A DNA stretch of 33,240 nucleotides from Candidatus Poribacteria bacterium (GTDB taxonomy: Bacteria; Poribacteria; WGA-4E; WGA-3G). Positions 26,201 to 30,524 of this stretch are shown here, piece by piece. The DNA is taken from contig JAJEGI010000160.1 in NCBI GenBank assembly GCA_022819945.1, forward strand, positions 1-33,240. The letters run 5' to 3'. Under the pieces are notes generated by a model. The model did no database searches, had not been told where the DNA came from, and saw only the letters and a program-made list of their open reading frames with translations. A program made the position numbers and the translations under genes. Numbering within the stretch: the first letter of the stretch is position 1; every line of letters begins with the position of its first letter.

Positions 26201-26424
26201 ACATAAAGCCAGCCACCAAACAACTCGTAACTTTTCAAGGTTCCGAGTTTCTGATATGCCTTTAGAAACGCGTCCTGCGTAATCTCTTGTGCGGTGTGAA
26301 AATCACCGATTTTCCGCCATACAAGCGCGTGAACCCCCTTCTGGTATTTGTTGACCAACGGCGTAAACGCGTCTTGGTCGCCCTGTAATATCTGTTGAAT
26401 CAGTTCGGCATCTTTCTGTTCCAT
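23266..26424 (-). CDS. Membrane-bound ECF sigma factor fused to an extracytoplasmic beta-propeller (copy 2)
   Basis: The 1052-residue paralogue has the same architecture: sigma region 2 (10-85, KIGDFHTAQEITQDAFLKAYQ, FGGWLYVIASNLCLDWLRK), sigma region 4 (125-180, TISEFLGVSPNTVKSRLSRA), LPANLTETIMREVSR, membrane helix (about 224-242, AFSAASAVLIFLLMGVG), juxtamembrane SRFQKPYNLNATSEPTVE, a Pro/Gly linker and a propeller with Asp-box turns (DTGETW, DLGDTW, NAGETW, DAGKSW, DQGESW, DEGDTW). The helical insertion at about 765-837 differs in sequence from copy 1. The C-terminus (NVLYVGTSSSGVLRF) is almost identical to copy 1. The ATG has GGGGGG six bases upstream. The sigma module would face the cytoplasm and the propeller the outside; no separate anti-sigma gene is adjacent. 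Confidence 0.9.
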   Translation of the reverse strand: MEQKDAELIQQILQGDQDAFTPLVNKYQKGVHALVWRKIGDFHTAQEITQDAFLKAYQKLGTLKSYELFGGWLYVIASNLCLDWLRKNPPPEQSLEVTDASEVNQVSYSRYITGQQAAEADEARREVVKKLLQKLPESERTVMTLHYLGEMTIKTISEFLGVSPNTVKSRLSRARNRLRKEEDMIQQNLGSFQLPANLTETIMREVSRLVPTGPAANKPVLPWAFSAASAVLIFLLMGVGTQYLSRFQKPYNLNATSEPTVELIEALFVYDSPAKPAVRNQAGSTATPGKRPGAGQQPDAKLFAAALVDAAEELTPTLQWTQTKGPEGGVVNTLFTTNAGDIYAGTPSSLYKLTADSRAWKHVNTWSASSLSFQDWLAGGIQLTEHGDRLYLATDTEVLASEDTGETWHPLGPHPKGAPRGFAVTDTGFYIAFIQDIFFSEDGKTSWVSVKDDLAFEKIRALVAVENTVFVGTDTGLYRRNAETWEQLSVGPADKQEQKLTIHALSASEHRLYVAAGWEFTNQVGEQFKAVLTGDNWWSLYRSTDLGDTWYDINPKKKTENEREPKGRVSFQLPLKSANTKPVDFTYSNFKIITNRSTVMVADPEELFYSVNAGETWTSLELKRGMSTTNNIAPPIIMLDANNFYIGTQSGILRTADAGKSWDQLNTGLAGSTVTALFAINGKLYAMSMLNGFVTSIDQGESWTPFNPTGDAPPMSGMMMPPVIETFNDTLYVKTMAAMTPQILRLAPGDDKVITIPGIPMISEKPMPEKADPLNNDLTAQLERKSGKIVRDALKDAAKQDLESGKAPNVEDIDFEQVDEGMNKAFAEAAISAIAPFLGNFAVSGETYYVEYKQKLFRWKPGMTEWHNTGLVDTAENVFTSLMSKPFDYSAGASAITNIFTEMGFKVAVSGKTVYVGKRDGHLTQSFDEGDTWNDVTADLPFSFSVFNALTFAGSTVYVATDGGVAYSNDGTRWYAVIDAEGETLVMKKLAVDGTTIYGTTGRYVYQLKEKSDTWKQATPEIPDAVLSFDVDGNVLYVGTSSSGVLRFTLDE

Positions 26425-26463
26425 GACAAGCCCCCCGAAGCGTCCATCTCCATGTTTTAATTA

Positions 26464-26494
26464 AAGTGACGAATTCCGAATATTGAAAGGTTGC
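26464..26494 (-). promoter_or_regulatory. ECF-type promoter of sigma-propeller copy 2
   Basis: On the minus strand GCAACCT (26494-26488), 17 bases, GTCACTT (26470-26464). Boxes match those of copy 1 at 13 of 14 positions while the spacers agree at about 10 of 17. The distance to the start codon is 39 bases, as in copy 1. Confidence 0.6.
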
Positions 26495-26574
26495 ATTATT
26501 TTTTTTTATCCCAATTGTAGATATATTATAAACAGAAGCAAGCGGAAAAAAATCAGATATCAGTAACAGAGAAA

Positions 26575-26618
26575 AGGCGAGGTGTTTTGCTTGGGGTATT
26601 TCCCAGAAAACCTCGCCT
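26575..26618 (-). terminator. Hairpin repeat acting as a probable second terminator
   Basis: AGGCGAGGT (26575-26583) pairs with ACCTCGCCT (26610-26618); the inner part (GTTTTGCTTGGG / CCCAGAAAAC) also largely pairs. A short T run follows on the minus strand. The sequence belongs to a dispersed repeat family in this window. Confidence 0.6.
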
Positions 26619-26624
26619 ACCGAT

Positions 26625-26656
26625 CAAAAAAGGACGAAGCGTAAGAGCTCCGCCCT
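26625..26656 (-). terminator. Rho-independent terminator of the DUF1080-like gene
   Basis: Minus-strand RNA AGGGCGGAGC, six-base loop, GCUUCGUCCU pairs fully with two G-U pairs and is followed by six T. It lies about 45 bases past the stop at 26701. Confidence 0.78.
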
Positions 26657-26700
26657 ACATTCTATTATTTCGTTTTTTGCGTCTCGACTGCGAAATTTTT

Positions 26701-27438
26701 CTAAAATCGCTTCAAACTTGCCCACGTTGTCGTAAGTTTGGCACTTGGCATTACTGACAATCCGCCTTTATCCGGAATACCTTCACCGGTAATAGTGATA
26801 TTATCAAAGCGCGCCGTATAGTTCGCAAGCCCAAAACCTGTACTGCCTGTCGGATGAGACGCAATATCTTTTGTCTTTAGCATGAGTTCTTCACCACCAT
26901 GTAAAAGGATAAAAGGATCTCCTGTTTCCGTAATTTTTTTCCCATTTATTGAGAAAGTGAAGTGGTCTCGACTAACACTCAACTTGAGTTTAGACCATTT
27001 ATCTAATCTTAAAAGCCTGTGAGGTTTTATGTACAGTGCTTCGCCTGTTTTTTCATCAAAGTCGCGACTGATACACATCACTTTTGATTCAGGGTCTTTT
27101 AAGAAAAGGTCACTCACCAGACACCAAATTGCCCGGCTCCCTTTAACCCGTGCGAGAATCCCGATATTGCCGGGCCCGCGTTTTTCGATCGGCTTCACAT
27201 TAACTTCGATACTGTAATCTTGCCACGTTTCGTCCCCTGTCGTAAAAAAACGGGCAGCCCCTCCAGGATTTGTCATCTCAAGTTCTGCATCAATGATTTC
27301 CCATGTGCAGGGTACAGCATCATGCTCGTTAAGTTCCTGCCAATCGGCTAAGCCATCATTGAAGGTTTCGATAAATGTCCCCGCCGAGGCAGGGACAGAC
27401 AAGCAACAAAGTAGCGTTACAATGTGTGTGAATCTCAC
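26701..27438 (-). CDS. Secreted DUF1080-like (3-keto-disaccharide hydrolase-type) concanavalin fold protein with KLTTTW tail
   Basis: The 245-residue protein has a signal peptide (about 1-19, cleavage after ASA) and a jelly-roll domain resembling DUF1080/PF06439: FIETFNDGLADWQELN, TWEIIDAELEMTNPGG, WQDYSIEVNVKPI, NIGILARVKG, WSKLKLSVSRDHFTFSING and ARFDNITITGEG. Some members hydrolyse 3-keto-glycosides; others are only carbohydrate binding. The C-terminus is PSAKLTTTWASLKRF, matching the tail of the LamG protein at 7578. The start codon is GTG, supported by AAAGGAG six bases upstream. It begins 24 bases after the ABC permease stop and is probably co-transcribed with it. Two terminators follow. 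Confidence 0.8.
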   Translation of the reverse strand: MRFTHIVTLLCCLSVPASAGTFIETFNDGLADWQELNEHDAVPCTWEIIDAELEMTNPGGAARFFTTGDETWQDYSIEVNVKPIEKRGPGNIGILARVKGSRAIWCLVSDLFLKDPESKVMCISRDFDEKTGEALYIKPHRLLRLDKWSKLKLSVSRDHFTFSINGKKITETGDPFILLHGGEELMLKTKDIASHPTGSTGFGLANYTARFDNITITGEGIPDKGGLSVMPSAKLTTTWASLKRF

Positions 27439-27462
27439 TGGAAACTCCTTTCATCTTTCGCA

Positions 27463-28923
27463 TCAAATATCAGAACGGAAGAATTTCAGAAACGCCAGCG
27501 TCGTAAACGCTACCGCAAAAAAACCGAGTAAACACACATCTACCATAGATTGACGCAACGTTTCTGATAACGAAGGTTCTGTCAGCGTTGGCGGCGGCGG
27601 AATTTTCTCAGCTTCTGATTCAGAAGAATCATCCAACCGAGCCCCCAATTGCATTATTTGTGACAGCACATCGTCTGAAATCCCGCTGAAATATTCGTCA
27701 TCAAGTTGGTTGTAGTATCTTTCGCCTGTTTGAAAATAGGCTTCTCTTTTCAACTTACCCGTTTGCGTCAGGTTCATCGCAGAATAGGTTAGAGAGGACG
27801 TGGGGGCAATTCGAGAGAGCATCTCGCCGATGTGTTCTTGACGATCCTTCTCGCGCTGATAGTCCCTGTCAATCTTGCCCGTTTGATTCTGGAACGCCAG
27901 TCGAAACTCCTCTTCAATCGGGCCTTTAATGTCATTCATCCTTTTTTGCGATGCTGGATCACCTACGTTTAGCCCGAGCTGAAAACCCTCCCCATCAGCC
28001 GTGGGTTTAGCCATGGTTTCAACCATTTTTTCCCAGACCTTCTGTTCTTTATCTTTATTCAGGTTATTGCGAACTGCATTTTTTTCCATATAAACCGCCT
28101 GCTGTGTTCGGGTCGGTGCGACGAGTTTAGCGACCACAAACGCCCCTCGGGGTGCAACCAGTACCGCAAGCACCCAAAACGTAAAAGCGACAATCAGGGC
28201 GGTCTTAGCGTTGTCAAGATAAGTCGAAATGAACACACCTATCGCAAAAAACACTGCAATATACAGCAACGAGATAAGTGTGAGGCTAAGTACTGGCAGT
28301 GCCACCTTAAGCTCACCGAGTGGAAATCCCTGCCATACGATCAGAAGCAGCCCGAAGAGGAAAGATACCAGAAACGGAATAACGAACACGATGTATCCAC
28401 CGAGTAACTTACTCCACAAAAACACATCTCGCGGCAGCGAATTTGACAGATTTATCCGAAGCGTTCCCGCCTCTCTCTCTCCCGCAACAGCATCGAAGGT
28501 GAACAGCAGTGCCAGTAGACTGAAAACTGTCCCCACAATAAACAGGAAATCAAGGTTGCCTAATACATACGCGACGGATGCCTCCACAAGTCCCGTTGAA
28601 CTCTGCCGAACCCCATTACGCGTCATCCCAAGATAGGTCGGCAGTGCCTCCTCTAAACCGTTTACGAAGACGCTCAGCGGTGTCGGTTTGAGGAAAAGTT
28701 TAGAGACTTCCGTGTTTGGGTCCTGCCCAGTCGGCGGATTCTCCTTCGCTTCCGCTTGTGCGCGATTCACCGATTCCTGATAGTCAACGAGGTTCTGGTT
28801 ATACCTACGATGGTTGATAGAAAGGGTCAGCGGGATGAGCAAAACACACATCAGTAGGAGCGCAACAAACCGGACACTCAGAATATGATGCATAATTTCT
28901 TTTTGAATCAGTGTCATTAACAT
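27463..28923 (-). CDS. ABC-2 type transporter permease
   Basis: The 486-residue permease has an N-terminal helix (about 14-36, LSVRFVALLLMCVLLIPLTL), a soluble loop of about 100 residues, then a core with several helices around LDFLFIVGTVFSLLALLFTFDAVAGEREAGTLR, the ABC-2 family motif GEREAGTLR, and further helices (IVFVIPFLVSFLFGLLLIVW, LLYIAVFFAIGVFIS, ALIVAFTFWVLAVLVA). A second soluble region of about 190 residues follows, then a last helix near the C-terminus. The substrate is unknown. No ATPase gene lies in the window, so it must be encoded elsewhere or the partner is lost. The first ATG (28923) has GAGGAG eight bases upstream. The next gene starts 24 bases downstream. Confidence 0.87.
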   Translation of the reverse strand: MLMTLIQKEIMHHILSVRFVALLLMCVLLIPLTLSINHRRYNQNLVDYQESVNRAQAEAKENPPTGQDPNTEVSKLFLKPTPLSVFVNGLEEALPTYLGMTRNGVRQSSTGLVEASVAYVLGNLDFLFIVGTVFSLLALLFTFDAVAGEREAGTLRINLSNSLPRDVFLWSKLLGGYIVFVIPFLVSFLFGLLLIVWQGFPLGELKVALPVLSLTLISLLYIAVFFAIGVFISTYLDNAKTALIVAFTFWVLAVLVAPRGAFVVAKLVAPTRTQQAVYMEKNAVRNNLNKDKEQKVWEKMVETMAKPTADGEGFQLGLNVGDPASQKRMNDIKGPIEEEFRLAFQNQTGKIDRDYQREKDRQEHIGEMLSRIAPTSSLTYSAMNLTQTGKLKREAYFQTGERYYNQLDDEYFSGISDDVLSQIMQLGARLDDSSESEAEKIPPPPTLTEPSLSETLRQSMVDVCLLGFFAVAFTTLAFLKFFRSDI

Positions 28924-28988
28924 GGTAATTTCTCCTCTGTTTTTTGTTTTAAGCAATGTAATATTGAGAACTAAATTTTAGGTTTTGC

Positions 28989-29083
28989 GGAAGGTTGGAA
29001 GTGTTTTTGCTTGGGTGTTTCCGCTAGGAAGTTTGCAAGAAATACACTGTTCATTATCTTCCATACTTCCAATCTTCCAACCT
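28989..29083. repeat. Intergenic inverted repeat built of CTTCCA octamers
   Basis: GGAAGGTTGGAAGT (28989-29002) matches, inverted, ACTTCCAATCTTCC (29065-29078) at 13 of 14 positions, and AGGTTGGAAG (28992-29001) is a perfect inverse of CTTCCAACCT (29074-29083). The right arm is three 8-base steps CTTCCATA-CTTCCAAT-CTTCCAAC (29058-29081). The loop carries GTTTTTGCTTGGGTGTTTCC, a copy of the dispersed TTTTGCT repeat. It sits between the permease and the pilin-like gene. Confidence 0.6.
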
Positions 29084-29129
29084 ATCTAAGGACCAAAAGC
29101 ACAGATTTAATATTGATACACTCTGTAAA

Positions 29130-30419
29130 TTAGTGTCCGTTGAGGGAGAAAACATCAATCTCTGCTGATAATTTTTTAAGTATGTCCTGTCCCTCTTCTG
29201 TCTTAAGGAATTCTGCTCCGAGTTGCGCTTCAAGTAGCGACTGAAGTTTTGTGCTAACCTGATCCTTCACTTGCCGGGTTCCTTGTTTGAGTATATCCAT
29301 ACCCATTTGGGTGTTAAGAATATTGTTTCCCAACTGTGCCTTAAGTTGCGTGTAAATTTCTTCCTTAAGGGTACTCAGCATTTTAGGCACGAACTGTTTG
29401 ATGACAAATTTTTCAGTCGCCTGCTTCAGTTTCAGTCTGCCTTCTTGTGTTTTGAGAAATGCGTCTCCATGCTGTGCGCGTAAACCTTTCATATAATCAT
29501 CCAGCATTGAGAATCCCGTTTTGTTGCTCGTATAAATATCTCTTTGCGGTCCGTTACGATAGAGTTTTCCACCAACACTTAGATTCAGAAAGTGGTGTTG
29601 GCATCGAACGATGGGACGCATATCGCCTTCGTGTGCCAGTAGAAATTCCTGATCCGCTTTCTCAGAAGGACGCATCTCATAGAGGTAACTACAGGGTAAC
29701 ACTGGGTCTGATGCCCCTTCAGTTAAGACACCTGGGGTCCCCGCTGTCGCATCCGCTGGACAGAGGAGTGCTTTTTTCTCCAGATATTCTGGGGAAAGTT
29801 CGGAAAGCCATTGCGGATCTGTATCGGCATTAGCAATCCGATATTTTTCACGTGCCAGTTTTATTTGCCTCAAATTTTCTCTGCATGCCGCAATGCCCTT
29901 AAGGGCTTTAAGCGTCTGTCCCTCTGAAAGCGATGCGAGTTCATAAGGATAGGCATCCGATAAGAGGAAACGGTTTAGACGCACCAATGCTTCTCCGCTT
30001 TTCGGATTTTGGGCAATGAGTGCCTGCGTCTGTTCACTGAGTTCAACATCGGTGAAATTGTAGAAAATGTAGAGAGATCCTGCTTGGATAAGTCGATTTA
30101 GATCTGCCAGCAGTGCCTTCTGTAGGTCAACAGATGGACTGCTCACACCATCGTATTCATCTATTAATTGTCGTGTTTCGTCGGATAATTGCACAACGAT
30201 AGATCTGGACACAGCGGCGTGCACGTCTTGGAGTTTTACCGCCAAACTACCCGGATCCCTAACTCCGTCCATATCAAAGAGAAACTGAGAGGTCGCTGCG
30301 TGGAGGGTCAGTTGTAAGCCCATCGCCATCAATACAGTTGCGAACAAAAGCGTTATCGTTTTGCCGTGTAGGTGTAACCTGAGATAATGTGTTTTTAAGC
30401 GTCCAATCATTTTTAGCAT
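29130..30419 (-). CDS. Exported protein with a pilin-like (G/H-type) cysteine-rich segment and C-terminal repeats
   Basis: The 429-residue protein has an N-terminal membrane or signal helix (about 21-41, TITLLFATVLMAMGLQLTLHA). A middle part, ACRENLRQIKLAREKY, followed by LSPEYLEKKALLCPADA and a later Cys-containing stretch, looks like the C-terminal part of secreted G/H-type pseudopilin-like proteins common in Planctomycetes relatives. The last third holds three similar units built on GDAFLKTQEGRLKLKQ, GNNILNTQMGMDILKQ and GAEFLKTEEGQDILKK, separated by helical, coiled-coil-like spacers. I do not know a family with this combination. The start at 30419 has AAGGAGA seven to eight bases upstream. 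It lies between sigma-propeller copy 3 and the ABC permease, in the same direction. Confidence 0.72.
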   Translation of the reverse strand: MLKMIGRLKTHYLRLHLHGKTITLLFATVLMAMGLQLTLHAATSQFLFDMDGVRDPGSLAVKLQDVHAAVSRSIVVQLSDETRQLIDEYDGVSSPSVDLQKALLADLNRLIQAGSLYIFYNFTDVELSEQTQALIAQNPKSGEALVRLNRFLLSDAYPYELASLSEGQTLKALKGIAACRENLRQIKLAREKYRIANADTDPQWLSELSPEYLEKKALLCPADATAGTPGVLTEGASDPVLPCSYLYEMRPSEKADQEFLLAHEGDMRPIVRCQHHFLNLSVGGKLYRNGPQRDIYTSNKTGFSMLDDYMKGLRAQHGDAFLKTQEGRLKLKQATEKFVIKQFVPKMLSTLKEEIYTQLKAQLGNNILNTQMGMDILKQGTRQVKDQVSTKLQSLLEAQLGAEFLKTEEGQDILKKLSAEIDVFSLNGH

Positions 30420-30453
30420 TTTTAAATCTCCTTTTTAGTGGTTATCGGTTTTT

Positions 30454-30524
30454 CAGTTGCCAGTAACCAGTTGCCAGTAACCAGTGAAGAAGTCTCTTTT
30501 ACTGGAAACTGGAAACTGATAACT
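30454..30524. repeat. Heptamer tandem repeat with inverted counterpart
   Basis: CAGTTGC-CAGTAAC-CAGTTGC-CAGTAAC-CAGT (30454-30485) is followed by a 15-base loop and ACTGGAA-ACTGGAA-ACTGATA-ACT (30501-30524), so both arms are runs of 7-base units and the two arms pair imperfectly. It fills most of the gap between the stop of sigma-propeller copy 3 and the next gene, and may work as a hairpin terminator, but lacks a clear T-tract. Confidence 0.65.

Noticed and set aside
19422..26424. Sigma-propeller fusion as an assembly or frameshift artefact
   Set aside because: Three diverged copies show the same continuous fusion with a conserved linker.
29058..29083. Short direct repeats as a possible CRISPR remnant
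   Set aside because: Unit is 8 bases without spacers; it is one arm of an inverted repeat.
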